From Schistosoma mansoni (lineage: Eukaryota; Platyhelminthes; Trematoda; Strigeidida; Schistosomatidae), in the NCBI RefSeq assembly GCF_000237925.1, contig NW_017386009.1, forward strand, positions 806,001 through 870,000: a DNA stretch of 64,000 nucleotides. Direction: 5' to 3'. The translations under genes and the position numbers were made by a program. Numbering within the stretch: position 1 is the first letter of the stretch; the number at the start of each line of letters is the position of its first letter. This document shows, in pieces, positions 1-13,516 of this stretch. A model generated the notes under the pieces. The model was not told the DNA's origin. It was given only the letters and a program-made list of their open reading frames with translations, and searched no databases.

Positions 1-2101
1 TCTGCAATCATAAGGTAATTTTAGATGATCCATACAATGACAGCCACATAATTATCTAAGCACTTAGATTTGTATTGTTTGTCGTAATCGGATTTTTAAA
101 CGTCGAATCCATCGGATAATCTAATTACTGAAAATTATGCAGTGGAGTTTAACTATTTTGCTGGATGATTTGCTGATTTTGTACTTGATATGTATGTATT
201 TTCACTTAGACTAGCCGTATATATTTCATACAAACCATCCTCAAAACGTTTTTGGTATAAGATATATTTAACAGCTTTATACTACAACATGATACTATGA
301 AAAAGCGTGTTGTTTGCAGACGTAGCATATTAGATTCAAAAACCATCTGGCATTTCCTAGTTCCGATTTCCTTTGCCACATGTTTGTAAATATCACTAAG
401 CTGACTACCGTAACTTCGTATGAGACTTCTATATTGTAACTCGTCATATTCCTAACTTTAGTTCCTTAAGTCGTCTCAACTTTTAAAAATTATTTTTTTG
501 GTCAAGCTTATTTTTAAATCTTTATATCCCTTACCAACCTGCATGTTAGCCTGGCCTGTGTATGCGTTGCATTATATCTTCATGACTTTTAAATTAACCA
601 ATCATTTGAATCGCCTTTGACATTTTCCACTAAACCCATTTAATCGTCATTACTATACGCATTTGGGTACTATCATACTGCACTAGTATAACCACTAATA
701 TATCAGGTAGTTGTTGGTCAAACAAACGTTTAAAATCAAAACTCCGGAGCCTCCTATTAAAATTAACACTATGTAGATCAATATTTTTGAATTGCAATTT
801 ATAAGATAAACAGGCGGTTCGAATTTGTTAACGCTACAAACTTCTCCTATTTCAGAAGCACCTAAAACAACAATACTGATTTCCCACTGGCTAATCCTCA
901 AACAACACTATGACTAGTTATTCGTAATGGTCTCAGGATATCGTCATAAACTATTGTCATTACATGACAATCACGTAATATGTTTGATGAAATTGATGAA
1001 AATATTGACGAAATCTGTTAGCAAATTGACCTGTAATTGTTATTAAATGGTGTTTTTCTCTCGTTATCTCCATCCATTACGGATGATTTCAGTATGTTTC
1101 TCTATCAGGTGCTCATTCAGTAAATATATTAAAACTTTTTCAGTCTAATTGGAGGTTTAGCAACACAATCATGCATGCAAATCATCAGCATAAGTAGTCG
1201 AGCAAATCACCTGCAGACTGAAAACTACTGTGGAATTTACTTCAGCACTGACAAAGGTTCAAGCCATTATCATAGACACGAGTTGGGAGTCGTACTCACA
1301 TTGGTTACAACTTATGCTCTCCCTGACAATCACACGAGCAGCACTCACTCCTTATCATCTCGTAAAGACCAGTTTGGCCGAAAACATCTTGCAATACCAT
1401 GTTACTCATATTTGTAGCGAATAAATTTGTCGATTTCAACAATTTCTAATCAATGTGTCTACCCCAATGTATTTCAGTTAAATTGTTTTCCACCTCATGC
1501 AAAACTCAATACTTGCAACTAACTTGTATGCACCATCAGCCGGTAGGTATGAATATAAATAACATTAGGTCCAGAACATGTCTCTCACGAATACACTCAA
1601 GTTCAACAAATTTATCTTAGCCATCTGTCTTAACTTCACGTAATTATCAGTGCATTTACGTGTCAAGTACACTTTTAATAACAGTTCATATGTATTACTA
1701 GATTTATTAAATCATACCACGATCAAACAATAATGAGTGTAAGATCCATTTTGAAGGTGAAAATCCCTCCATATATAAATTTGCAACTTCTTCTTAATAG
1801 TTTATATGTTCATATTGTTAGTCTTTTTGACGCTATTTGAGACTGTAATGTATAAACTCATAATAGTTTTCTCAGTTTTTCTGTCGCTTTTATTGGGAAA
1901 TCTATGTTTCTTCCTGAACTGTATCTAATTTGTTTTAATTGATATTACTCTGGCGGCTGCCATATTGATTGTTCCATCTTTGACCGCGTTGCTTGATTTG
2001 ACTGGGATCGTGCATTTTGGTTGTTGATTGGAGCACTTTCCCAGAATTGGAAACACTGTGTTATAAAGCAACATTTGGAACGCATTGTAGGGTCAGTGAA
2101 A
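1..2101. other. AT-rich sequence without a convincing gene
   Basis: I recognise no gene or repeat here. Two short open frames stand out weakly. On the minus strand (695-901) a frame ends with a hydrophobic stretch and a short tail, and begins near a possible acceptor (TTTTAG), so it could be the last exon of a membrane protein. On the plus strand (1,230-1,424) a 64-codon frame has no recognisable motif. Neither shows a domain, and both are compatible with chance. Confidence 0.3.
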
Positions 2102-2490
2102 TGTCACTGAACCCTAGCCAAATCATCCGGCAGTTGGGTCACTGAATATCGAACAGATCGTCGATCCCCGTCAAGGTCAAGGACAATCAACGCTCATCAA
2201 TCATTCATACGCCATGGACTGGCCCATGCAGCAGTGGTTCTACTTTCGTTTGTATCTACTTTAACTAATATATTCCTGTAATAACGTCCCTTGTGTTGTA
2301 CAGTCTTCAGAGCATCTATGATCCTTTGATACGTCGATGGGGCAATCCACGTAAGGTGCTGGTCGCGAGGTGTAACTAGGAAGTTAACGTATTCGTTACA
2401 CTGTCCCCGTCTAACTCGAGTAGGCCTCCAATCATTTCGACATAGACCATCAACGTCGATCATCTACACTGGTGAGCCCGACGTGATCTA
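2102..2490 (+). mobile_element. Lone Boudicca-like LTR with primer-binding site (fossil)
   Basis: A TG...CA unit (about 2,102-2,468) is followed one base later by TGGTGAGCCCGACGTGATCT (2,470-2,489). That is nearly the complement of the 3' end of tRNA-Trp, the primer used by CsRn1/Boudicca-type Ty3/Gypsy elements. A diverged copy lies in opposite orientation at 49,088-49,442. No gag or pol in this orientation follows, so this is an LTR plus the start of the leader, and an old remnant. Confidence 0.6.
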
Positions 2491-3412
2491 TCCAGGAAGG
2501 ATAGAATAACACTTATTTTTTGGAGCGTTCGGTAATTTTCCTATATTCCCTATCACTTTGCTATTTATTGTAATTTAGATTGATTATTCTGGGAACAATT
2601 ATTGGTTGAATAACTGTGTGGTAATATTTGTTTAGATAAAGTTGTACATTTGTATATATGATGAATTTTAGAACCGTTGTTACCCAATCACTTTGTTCTG
2701 ATTTCGATTGCGGTACACGTGTGTCTTTATATCCACGTACAGTTATTCATCAGCCAAACCTAGTTGGATCTTAGGTTTGGATCTTACAATGAGGTCGAAA
2801 TAATCTCCCCGTAACTAAATAAACCATATTAAACCTAACAAAATTACTGAAGCACTCGTTGGAATTCTTCCTCTACATGGTTATACGTTTGTTCTTTTAG
2901 TTAGCCTACTAACGCATATGCAATTGGAAATCAACTCATATGGACAGTATACTGGCATAAACGTAGTTTGACTCTATGATTTAAACCGAAAATAACACCA
3001 ATATCAATATTAATACAATATTGGCTATTTTTCTATTTTTCATCAAAATATAATTATACTTAAATAAATTAGGCTATAGACCAATGATGACTATCTTGCT
3101 TCTTAATGTGACTCGGCGAAATACTACTACCTAATCATTCTCCACCATTGTTATTTCACTTTATTTGACGTTTAAATAATGTTCATGTGCATTTTCATGT
3201 TAAGCGTGTTTGGTATTAACCGGACATTTTAAAGATATTACATCTCTCAATCAGTTGATTCCCCCTTCTCTCTGACTTATCTTTCAGTTTAACACTACCC
3301 AGGAATTTTTATTATTCTTGATACCCTCCAGCGGGCGACAATCCCACTCAATATGGTATCGAGCCAACTTCACCTTGATTCTGGTAGGAGAGAAGTGTAG
3401 CGGCATTGCACC
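2491..3412. other. No gene recognised; probable remnant sequence between elements
   Basis: This AT-rich stretch separates the lone LTR from the end of the minus-strand Ty3/Gypsy copy. It should hold the 3' end of that minus-strand element, but I could not pair any part of it with a matching LTR on the other side. Confidence 0.3.
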
Positions 3413-6400
3413 CTAACCACACAATCGTGAATGTTGAACATGAGATAACTGGGAAAATAGATATTCAACGTTTAACGCGGAGAAAAACCCAACGATGGAG
3501 AACGCGGGAAAAAGTAACTCAAGTTCAGCGGCGGAACATTGAATATCTGCCTTTAGGCTCATTCTGATACCCAAGAGGACAAGCGGTAAGGTTTCGTACC
3601 GATTGTCGTTTTTGTGTGTTCGAAGAGCTCTTTTAAGTTGTCGGTGAAACCGTTCAACTAAACCATTCGATGCTGGGTGGTAGGCGGTAGTGCATATGCG
3701 TTCCGTACCAAGCAGCCGGGTTGGCGAGGAAAATAATGTGGACTCAAATTTTTGTCCTCGGTCAGTCGTGAAAGTCGATGGACAACCGTACAAAGCTATC
3801 CACCGTCCGACGAAGCGGTGAGCAACTGTCTCCGCCGTAATAGACGTGATGTGAATAGCTTCGGATCATCTTGTGAAACAATCGATGCACGTGAGTATGT
3901 GGTGGTGGCAATGGTCTTACAACGTCTGCATAAATGTGATCGAAGTGAGCATCAAACGTACCGAAAGTGCCAATGGGGGAGACTATGTGCCTGTGCACTT
4001 TTGATCGCTGACATTGTAAGCATTGCTTTGCCCACATACGGACATCTTTTTTCATGGACGGTCAGACGTATTGTGCAGCGATGAGGTGTAGTGTGTCAGC
4101 GATACCTGGGTGAGATAGACCATGAAGAGCATCAAAGACGAGACGACGGTAAGCGGACTGTACAATTGGTCGAGGTAGACCCGTGGAAGTATCGCATAGG
4201 ATAGTACCTGAGCTAGTAGCTAGGGGTACTGCCCGGCACTGAAGGGACGTAGAATATTGGGCTTCTGTGCATGAAGTATCATTTGCTTGAGCGAAGGCCA
4301 TAGCAGGGAGATCGAGCACGGGCAAAGTAACTGCATTCACCTGGATACGTGACAGAGCATCGGCAACACAGTTCGACTCGCCTTTAACGTGACGAGTGTC
4401 CGTGGTGAACTGGGAGATACAGTCCAAATGTCCGCATTCTCGTGGTGACTAGCGGTCAGACTTAGCATGCAGAGCATACGTTAAAAGCTTATGGTCGATC
4501 AATAAGATGAGATCGTGACCTTCCACTGCGTGCCGGAAATGTTTGATGCACAGTATTCTGATAGCAGTTCTCGACCAAAAGCGCTATATCTCGTCTCCGT
4601 GGGAATGAGGCGTCGTGAGAAAAATTCAAGAGGTTGCCAACTTCCCGAGATGTTCTGTTGCATAACCACTCCTATTGCCAAATCCGATGCACCAACCGTT
4701 GTACTAAGCGTGGCTGATGGATCAGGGTGAGCGAGAAGTATGGCTTGAGCTAGAGCCGTTTTGGTCTCTGAAAATGCATGACACGCGGCACCGTTTAATT
4801 CCAATTTGCGTTGATTACTGCGAAGTAAGTCGGTTGTTGGTTGTAACCGTCCTGCCGCGTGTGAGATGAATCGTCGGTAGAAGTTGAGCAGACCGAGAAA
4901 TGCCTTCAGTTCTTTGAGTATGAACGGTACGGTGTACTCCATTATTGCACGTACTTTTTCCTCACAACGTAGAATATTCTCTTACTTAATAATGTGACCT
5001 GAGAAATTTATTTCAGGTTTCCCAAGTTCACACTTGTTCGGGTTGACTATTATTCCATTATCTGAAAGGTGCTGGAGTAGTAGTGTTAGGTGATGATGAT
5101 GTTCATCTACGTTTGATGATGCGATTGGCAGGTCATCAATATGGACGTAAACAAAATCTAGGTCTCGTACTATGCTATCGATAAACCTTTGGAAAGTTTG
5201 AGCAGCATTCCGTAATCCAAATGGCATTCGTAGGAACTCAAACAGACAGAAAGGAGTCGTGACAGTGGTTTTCCATATGTCTTCAAGAGCCACTGGGATC
5301 TGGTGATATGCTCGAACCAGATCGATCTGGTGAAAAATGGTCGAGCCCTTGAGTGATGCCGTGATGTCATGTATGTGGGGGATGGGATAGCTATCGAAAC
5401 GCGTAACTACATTTAATGCTCGGTAGTCTCCACATGGTCTCCAACTAACCCCATCCTTTTTGCATACCATGTGGAGAGGTGTGGTCCAGGGACTGTGAGA
5501 ACAACAAATAATACCAGTAGTTAGCAAATTATCAAACTCACGCTTAGCGAAAGCTAATTTGTCCGGTGCCAGTCGGCGAGGTTTTGCCGTGACTGGGGCT
5601 CTGAGGGTGACTATGTAGTGTACTACACGAATGATCACCGATGGAGTTTTCTCGATAGGCCTAGTAAATTTGGGGAATTTCTGAAATAAAGCGTGGGGTA
5701 AATCGTCACGCGAATGAAATACACCTGTGATTCGGTACGCGTTTTTGTGAACTTTAAAGCCCATAAATTTGCTGTTCGAAGAAGTATTGATTAGCTGCAG
5801 CCTACGTGAATCGACTAGCAATTCATAGTGCTGTAGGAAATCGATACTGAGTATGACTGCGGTAACATTGGCAATGATGAACGTCCACAGATACTGCCGA
5901 CGGTTGTTCAGATTAACCGTAAGTTGTCGTATACCATAAGTAGGAATAACTGAGCCATTCCTAGCGCGTAGTCGAAGCATCGTAGATTCAGGCTTACTGT
6001 TACCGATAGGTATGACAGAAACTTGGGCACCTGTATACACTAGGTACCTAGCGTTAGTATGATAATCGTGCACATAAAATAAACGGCCAACAGGAGGTGA
6101 AGGGCCGGCGAATACGGCCGCATTTACTCGCCTGCTCGGGAGTTTCCCGCCTTGTATGAGCAGGGAGCCCGACAATGGCGGGCACCGGCCCCGAAGGCAC
6201 GGTGGAATCAGCACCAACCAGAACTCGTTTCCGAAGTCGCCTTTTGGCATGGCTTGGAAGATGCCCGCTTAGGGCGAGTTGTTACAGCTCTACGAGAGCG
6301 TGACCTGGGTTGGGAGACGTGGAGTTCTGGCACATTGGATCGGTCTCGGTAACTGAGAAGGGTGTGGACACACTTATCCCTATCCCTATGAGCCGTAGGT

Positions 6401-6990
6401 CGACTAGCATCGAGGTCAATATTTGAGCGTGATGTTGAGGCAACTAGGTAGTTGTCTCGGATGCTAGTCCGTGCCAGTATCTTATCTGCAATGAGGGCCA
6501 CCTGGTTGAGTGAGGTGTCCTTGAGCACAGTCGTAATGGTTGGTTGTACATTTGCTGGAAAGGATTCGAGCCACAGTTCGTTAACAATCTCAGAATCGGC
6601 TGCCGTATTTCCTGCAAGAAATTTCAGGCGCGTGAGGTGGTGGTTCGGTTTAGCATCACCCATGGGGTGACGTACTAACAAAATTCTCAATCGTTCTTTC
6701 CTTGACGGGAGGAAATGTCCGAGGATTGCCTCTTTGAGACGGTCGTAGACGTCAGGTACGTTTGCATTGAGGACCACCTCGCGGACAGCAGTTAAATGAT
6801 CCCCAGGCAGCGTTTCCAGAGCGTAGACATACCTTTGCTGTTGATTCGTTATGCGGTGGATCTCGAATTGAGACTCCAGTGCTGCGAACCAAACTTCTTG
6901 ATCGTGGGAGATAAAGAGAACCGGTCGAAAACTAATTGCCCGTACTTCTGAGTCTATTATACTAATGTTATTCTTATCGTTATCCACCAT
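3413..6990 (-). mobile_element. Decayed Ty3/Gypsy retrotransposon, CsRn1/Boudicca-like (fossil)
   Basis: Read on the minus strand this is the internal part of an LTR retrotransposon: gag (about 6,990-6,208), then protease, reverse transcriptase, RNase H and integrase (about 6,120-3,413). The RT shows the CGDYRALN and [13 protein letters not shown] blocks typical of Ty3/Gypsy. The integrase end shows the ERFHRQLK block, closely resembling the plus-strand element next door. The copy is clearly broken, with several interruptions, and no flanking LTR pair was found, so it is old. The plus-strand element begins only about 80 bp from its gag start, so it may have been split by that insertion. Confidence 0.85.
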
Positions 6991-7072
6991 ATTGGGTTGT
7001 TGTTGGAATATAATATATTAAAAATATCAATAGGAATACGTGCAACGAAAGTGGATAGATAAATAAAAGACT

Positions 7073-7339
7073 TGTAACAGCTCAGGTTGGTTGGTTAAGA
7101 GTTGACCCCAAACAACCAAGCATATGCTAAAACAGTATTGTTCAAGTGTTCATTCACTTCCTTACTTTTTGTAAGCGTTATATTCCCTATTATCTTATAC
7201 TGAATGTTGAGAGCCTTTGTTTGTCTGAACAGATAATCCCACGCCCCACTGTGACTGCGCGAAGATCGAAATAAAGACCTATTCACTACTCCTCTGGTTT
7301 CTTCTATCAATAGCACGAGGGTTACCTTAAGGCACGAAA
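7073..7339 (+). repeat. Left LTR of the plus-strand Ty3/Gypsy element
   Basis: It begins TGTAACAGCTCAGG and ends near GGCACGAAA, directly before the primer site at 7,341. It matches 13,250-13,516 at all but about three bases. Both copies are in the same orientation, as expected for paired LTRs. Confidence 0.85.
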
Positions 7340-7533
7340 GTGGTGAGCCCTTTTTGAACACAAATTTAACCTCATTTCTGTTAATTTTTTTTTTACTTAA
7401 TCGTAAAAGTAGACCTGATTATCCGTAAACTAAGTTGAGTATATAACTAGTTTATTCCGTATTATCTTAAGTTATTCGTGTTATAGTAACCATTTTTCGT
7501 GCTAACTTTATTGCTATATTTGTCACATACCTC

Positions 7534-8379
7534 ATGTCAGACTCAATAGAAACCCATAATCTGGAGGATTTGTCACCAGTGGAGATAGACACTGTTATGA
7601 CTACGAAATCCTGACTTCCAGAATTTGATCGTAGTGATCCTGAGTTGTGGTTTGCTCAACTAGAGCATTATTTCACGAGACACAATATCAAATCTGAAGG
7701 GATTCGCTATAGAGATTTGTGTTCTATCCTTCCTCCTTCAGTCGCCAAAGAAGTCCGTGACTTGATTTTAGATCCACCATCACCACAACCATACACCATA
7801 TTAAGACGAGAGATAATGAACCGTTTATCATTATCAGATAGTCAAAGAATCCAAAGACTTTTTCAAGGTGAAACACTAGGTGATCGGTCGCCGTCACAGT
7901 TTTTGCGTCACCTTCAAGTGTTAATGGGTGATAACACAGTGGGTGAAGCAGTCCTAAAACAAGGATGGATACAAGCTCTCCCATGCTACGTCCAACACTG
8001 TTTGGATGCACAAGATCCTGAAACCTCATTATCTCATTTAGCGCGTATAGCCGATAGAATAATGGAGAGAGGTCCTCCAACTGGACCAGGCACAATAAAT
8101 CACACACAAAAAGTAGAATCAGCAAAAGACCCCGTCATAGAAGGACTCATTGCGAGTGTTAAGAGTCTCACTGAGGCTGTCACCAGAATGCGAATGGGTC
8201 ATAGAAACAGGAGCAGGTCACCACAACGACCACGATCCAAGTCACAAAACAGGTCACAAATGTCCAGACAACCTGGGCAGTTTTGTTGGTACCATTGGAA
8301 GTTTGGTGTCAACTCAACCAAGTGCATGCAACCATGCTCCTGGCCTAAGCATAATTCTAAGACAGCGGGAAACGAGTAA
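7534..8379 (+). mobile_element. gag of the plus-strand Ty3/Gypsy element (fossil)
   Basis: The gag region runs from a likely ATG at 7,534. Its C-terminus carries an arginine/serine-rich stretch and then a zinc-knuckle-like box of spacing C-x2-H-x9-C-x3-C (CWYHW...C...C). This CHCC variant, instead of the common CCHC, is the signature reported for the CsRn1/Kabuki/Boudicca clade and supports the family call together with the primer site. Confidence 0.75.
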
Positions 8380-8426
8380 CCCCTCCCCAGGTCGCGACGA
8401 CTGAGGAGGGGCGCCAAAACAGTCGC

Positions 8427-11400
8427 TTGTTTTATGTTAGAGACAGAAACTCTGGCTTGAATTTCTTGGTGGATACTGGCGCTGCTCTTAGCATCATCCC
8501 TCAAAATAAAACTGAGATTAGTCGAGAAACATCATCAATTACACTTCAAGCTGCAAATAAAACTAAAATTGCGACATTTGGGCAGAAAAACTTAACCCCA
8601 GATTTGGGGTTCAGGAGGCAATTCCCTTGGGTTTTCACGGTAGCCGATTTAGATCTGGCAATACTGGGGATGGACTTTCTAGAGAGATACGAATTTCTAG
8701 TTGACACCAAGAAACGGCGATTAACACTAAAAGAAACTTCGTATTACACAAAAGGCAAAGAAAGTCACATCAGCTCTCTTAACTTGATTCAAACTCCTCC
8801 AGTAACAACAGCGAAATTCCAAGATATACTTGCGGAATTTCCAAACTTAACTAAACCAAAGCCACAGCCTTCTAAAGACAAACTAAAAGTAAGTCACACT
8901 ATCAAAACCGAAGGTGCACCGGTTTTTGCAAAACCCAGGAGACTAGCATCAGATAAGCTCAAAATCGCTAGGGCCGAGTTTGATTATATGCTACAACTGG
9001 GTATTATCCGTCCCTCTGATAGTCAATGGGCATCCCCTTTGCATATGGTCCCAAAGAAGAATGAAGGTGACTGGCGACCGTGCGGGGATTACAGAGCCCT
9101 CAACCGTCAAACCGTACCAGATAGGTACCCAATACCGCATATCCAAGATTTCACAAACGGTTTACAGGGTATGAACATATTCACTAAAATTGACTTAGTC
9201 AGGGCATATTACAATATCCCAGTGGCTGATGAAGATATCCCCAAGACAGCTATTACAACACCCTTTGGCTTATTCGAGTTTGTACGCATGCCATTCGGCC
9301 TGAGAAATGCGGCACAGACATTTCAAAGATTCATAGACAATCTACTTCGAGATATGCCATTTGCGCAGGGGTATATAGACGACTTGTTAATTGCCAGCCC
9401 CGATTTGCAATCACACGAACAGCATGTAAAAACAGTGTTAAAAAGACTGGATGAACATGGAATAAACATACATCAAAGTAAGTGTGTTTTCGGTGTTCAA
9501 ACTTTAGAATTTCTCGGTCACACAATAAGCCCAGAAGGGATTAAACCGATCAAAAAAGAAGTAGACACCATTAAACAATACCCCATACCTAGTTCTCTAA
9601 CACAACTGAGAAGTTTTCTAGGTCTAATTAACTTTTATCGCAGATTCATACCAGGTTGTGCACAATTAATGCAACCTTTGACAGATTCACTAAAAGGAAA
9701 ACCAAAAGAATCCAAACTGTCTTCTGACGCTGTCGAAGCTATTAAACAACTTAAAGATAAATTAGCTCAAGCAACTACGTTGATGTATCCGAATTCTCTT
9801 TCCCCGCTTGCTTTGATGGTGGATGCTTCAGATAAAGCAGTAGGCGGAACCCTTAACCAACTGGTTTAAAACGCCTGGAAACCAATTGCTTTCTTCTCAA
9901 AAAGACTCGCTCCAGCAGAGACAAGGTATTCTACCTTCGGGCGAGAACTTCTTGCAATCTACCTAACCATTAAACACTTCCGACACATGTTAGAAGGCAG
10001 GGAATTTATAGTCTTTACGGATCACAAACCACTAACGAATGCACTAAAAGCGAGAGCTGATAAATACTCACCTCGAGAAGTCCGACACCTTGACTATATA
10101 TCACAGTTCACAAGCGATATCCGACATGTCAAAGGTCAGGACAATCAGGCGGCAGATGCTTTATCTAGGCTAGAAATAAACGTACTACAGCAGTCTACAG
10201 TAAACTTCGAGACGTTGAGAAACGAACAAGAGCAGGATCTAGAATTACAAAACCTGCTTAAAACAAACAATTCAAGTCTTAATTTAAAACAGTTCCCATC
10301 ACCTGTCGATGGTATTCTAATCTTCTGTGACACGACCAAGGCAATGCCGCGACCTTTCGTTCCCAAAAGTATGCGAAAGTTGATATATAATAACTTTCAT
10401 TCTTTGTCTCATCCTGGCGCAAAAGCTTCAACAAAACTAATCAATGCCAGATATATATGGCCGAATTTACAGAAGGATGTACACAAATGGGTTAGAGAGT
10501 GTTCAGCATGTCAACAATCAAAGATAAATCGTCACACAAATTCACCCATAGGTGTTTTCTCGCAACCAGATGCACGTTTTGCCCATGTGCATATCGACTT
10601 GGTAGGTCCTTTACCACGTTCAAACGGTTTTAATTATCTTTTTACATGCATAGATCGATTTACCAGATTCCCTATAGCCATCCCGATAGCGGACATCACA
10701 GCGGAAACAGTAGCCAAAGTTTTCATGCAGAACTGGGTAACCATTTTTGGTACACCCATAACAATAACGACGGATAGAGGAGCGCAATTCGAATCCGAAC
10801 TATTTTATAACTTGGCTAAACTTCTAGGCTCCAATAGGATACGCTGCACTGCATATCATCCTCAGGCTAATGGGATGGTAGAACGTTTTCACCGTCAGCT
10901 AAAAACCGCCCTTATATCTCACTCAAACCCCAATCAGTGGACAGAATTCCTACCGTTAGTTATGTTGGGAATACGAACATCTGTCAAAACTGACTCACAG
11001 TGTTCAGCTGCGGAACTGGTTTTCGGAACAACACTGAGACTACCAGGTGAATTTATTAACCCTAATACTAACAGTCAAAAACTTAATTTAGAAAATTATG
11101 TAGATCAACTACGGGACCACATGTCTAAACTTAAGCCGATTAATACTCGTGAACAATCGCGCGCCGTATATATACCTAAAGACCTAAGCAATTGCACGCA
11201 CGTCTGGATAAGATGTGACAAAATAAAAGCACCACTCAGTCCTCCATTTGAAGGTCCTTTCAAAGTCGTCTCAAGAAAATCTAAATATTTCGTGATAGAA
11301 AAACATGGAAACATCGACACAGTAAGTATTGATAGGCTAGAGCCGGCTTATCTAGATCATGAACCACCATACGTGTTGTTAGATCGTTTAACTGACAAAT

Positions 11401-11513
11401 CCATTACGGAATCGAAATGTAAAGATGATAAATCTTTACAAATGACTAAAACGGTTCGCTGGGCACATCCGATTAGTCAGTCAAGGATGTTGACAGTTTC
11501 GGCTGCAGGATAA
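8427..11513 (+). mobile_element. pol of the plus-strand Ty3/Gypsy element (fossil)
   Basis: The order is protease, reverse transcriptase, RNase H, integrase, which is the Ty3/Gypsy order. The protease shows VDTGA near the start. The RT shows [28 protein letters not shown] and YIDDLL. RNase H shows FTDHKPLT. The integrase shows a zinc-binding H-H-C-C region (CSACQQSK) and a core with DRGAQFES and ERFHRQL. Pol lies just after gag in a different frame, as read-through or frameshift expression in this family would require. Confidence 0.85.
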
Positions 11514-13249
11514 AATATAACCACGTAGCTAATCAGACCCTGCATCTACTTAAAAATAATTTTTTTTTCCTCATTCCGCCTCACATACAACTCCCCAGAC
11601 CTTTTACCTTTGATATATAAGTGTTATGTTAAATACTTTTTTTAAATACTGGACACATAAGCTAGGTATTCCGAAACGATGGCTGAGGATTTTAATCAAA
11701 CTCATACAACTAACACTGGCAAATACAACGAATTCAAAAAGCAACCCAGGCGAGTTTTATAATTTTTTTTTCTGGTTAAATAACTATGTTGGTTGTACTT
11801 CTTATATATCTGTATACATTTTTCACGTAGACTGGCTATACATATATACCATATGAAATAATTCTAAAAGTTTTCGGTCGAAGATATGTTTAGTAGCTTG
11901 ATACGATTAATACTACTATTAATAAGTGTTTTTTTTTAGACAAAACATTTTGGATTAAACCATGGTCAAGTACTTATTAAAGTTCTCATCATTTTTTTTT
12001 TCTATAGTATTATTATTAATACAAACAAAGAACTTGTACTGTTCCAATATGTCACTTTGACATATCAATCCGTCCTCTTGTTATCTTTCTCTCATATCTG
12101 AGCAACTTATGGCCAACAAACGTCGTATTGAAGGGGGTTTTGGTGAACAAAAACACAGGCCCCACGCACTCGAACCTCTGTCCTCCTGAATACTGGACCG
12201 TGTGCCTAGCCATTAGACCATATCAAACCACGGGGGAATGACAGCAATTTTTCCTTTTATCGACTAATCATTCATAATACTAATGAGTAATAGGACTTAC
12301 ACACTTCTGAGGTGCAAACCAATTCGTTACTTGGATGAATTGACGAAATATTGCTTCAATATATCATGCGTACCTAAATCAAACCAGAAAAAGGGTATTT
12401 GACACAGCTGTACTTGATCCGCATACTCCACACAATTTTTTTTGCTTCTTAATCGTATATTCGTTTCCGTTTTGTGGATTACTCTGATGCACCCTTGGTT
12501 ACGCACATAGTAGTAGAAGGCGGTAATCACCGGCTCAAGGTCATGCATTTGATCGATTTTGTTAAAGAGTCCAACTTCTAGCAAGTTCACCCTTTTACAT
12601 ATATGCATTACAAAAGAGTATTTTTTTTGTTGTTTTCATGGTTCTTCGTGCACAAGATATCTACACTATGTCTATTTCCTTCCAGAATACCAATCTGTTC
12701 TGGAGGCCAAGCACTTACATGAACCGAACAATTATCAATTGCATTTATGTATTTCCATTTTGTATCTTATTATTTTATGCAGGCAGTGGAGCAGTTCTTC
12801 AGGTTTGCTTGATTTTCACCATTACATTTGAAGTAGACTCTTCTTTACTTTTTACTTGAGGGCGACTCAAGAGGCAGGTGAGTAAACACCTGATAGCCGG
12901 TTTGAACATGGAAAAATCGTACCTCACCAACATGGTGTTGGGTAGCCCGCTCGCGGCACTTCCTCAGATATTCTTATTCCACATTCTCACACTTTCTCTT
13001 GAAAGCACGCAGCAAACCGTCAGCGATAGTTGTAGAAAAGATCACATGCTACAAAATAAGATGACAAGCTAGTAAATGAAGAGACATCCATGGACTATCG
13101 TTGAAAGCGTTAGTCGTAACTGATTGTAAGTCAAATAGTGAGCTAGTTGATAATTTCGCCTTGGGATGAGAAATAGAACTAAGGTGTTTTCGATAGATAG
13201 GTTAATCGAACCGACGTTCCTACGGAAGTCGATTCTAGGGGGAAACTAA
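11514..13249 (+). other. Non-coding 3' part of the Ty3/Gypsy element, with a SINE
   Basis: About 1.7 kb separates the pol stop from the right LTR, which is long for this clade. It holds no env-like frame that I can recognise. A tRNA-derived SINE lies at about 12,130-12,245. Open frames at 12,327-12,608 (minus) and 12,559-12,859 (plus) have no motifs. The last bases before the right LTR form the polypurine tract. Confidence 0.5.
12130..12245 (-). repeat. tRNA-derived SINE fragment
   Basis: On the minus strand the sequence reads TGGTCTAATGGCTAGG (box A-like) and, about 40 bases on, GGTTCGAGTGC (box B-like), the internal Pol III promoter spacing of a tRNA head. It does not fold as a true tRNA and has no anticodon arm I could trust, so I call it a SINE head rather than a gene. 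Confidence 0.55.
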
Positions 13250-13516
13250 TGTAACAGCTCAGGTTGGTTGGTTAAGAGTTGACCCCAAACAACCAAGCAT
13301 ATGCTAAAACAGTATTGTTCAAGTGTTCATTCACTTCCTTACTTTTTGTAAGCGTTATATTCCCTATTATCTTATACTGAATGTTGAGAGCCTTTGTTTG
13401 TCTGAACAGATAATCCCACGCTCCACTGTGACTGCGCGAAGATCGAAATAAAGACCTATTCACTACTTCTCTGGTTTCTTCTATCAATAACACGAGGGTT
13501 ACCTTAAGGCACGAAA
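13250..13516 (+). repeat. Right LTR of the plus-strand Ty3/Gypsy element
   Basis: It is a near-identical partner of 7,073-7,339 in the same orientation. It is preceded directly by the purine tract GGGGGAAA. It ends near ACGAAA, after which the sequence departs from the left-LTR context. Confidence 0.85.

Larger units (their letters stand above)
7073..13516 (+). mobile_element. Near-complete Ty3/Gypsy retrotransposon, CsRn1/Boudicca clade (fossil)
   Basis: Two LTRs of about 267 bp (7,073-7,339 and 13,250-13,516) differ at about three positions, so the insertion is young. A primer site beginning TGGTGAGCCC, tRNA-Trp-like for its first ten bases, follows the left LTR. A purine run (TAGGGGGAAA) precedes the right LTR. 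Gag and pol lie between in the usual order. The internal region is nearly intact, with about two breaks. A long stretch (11,514-13,249) without element genes, holding a tRNA-derived SINE, separates pol from the right LTR. Target-site duplication is not clean: the flanks share only ACT-like ends. Confidence 0.85.

Noticed and set aside
12130-12245. tRNA gene on the minus strand
   Set aside because: Box A- and box B-like sequences are present, but no consistent cloverleaf or anticodon arm; a SINE head is the simpler reading.
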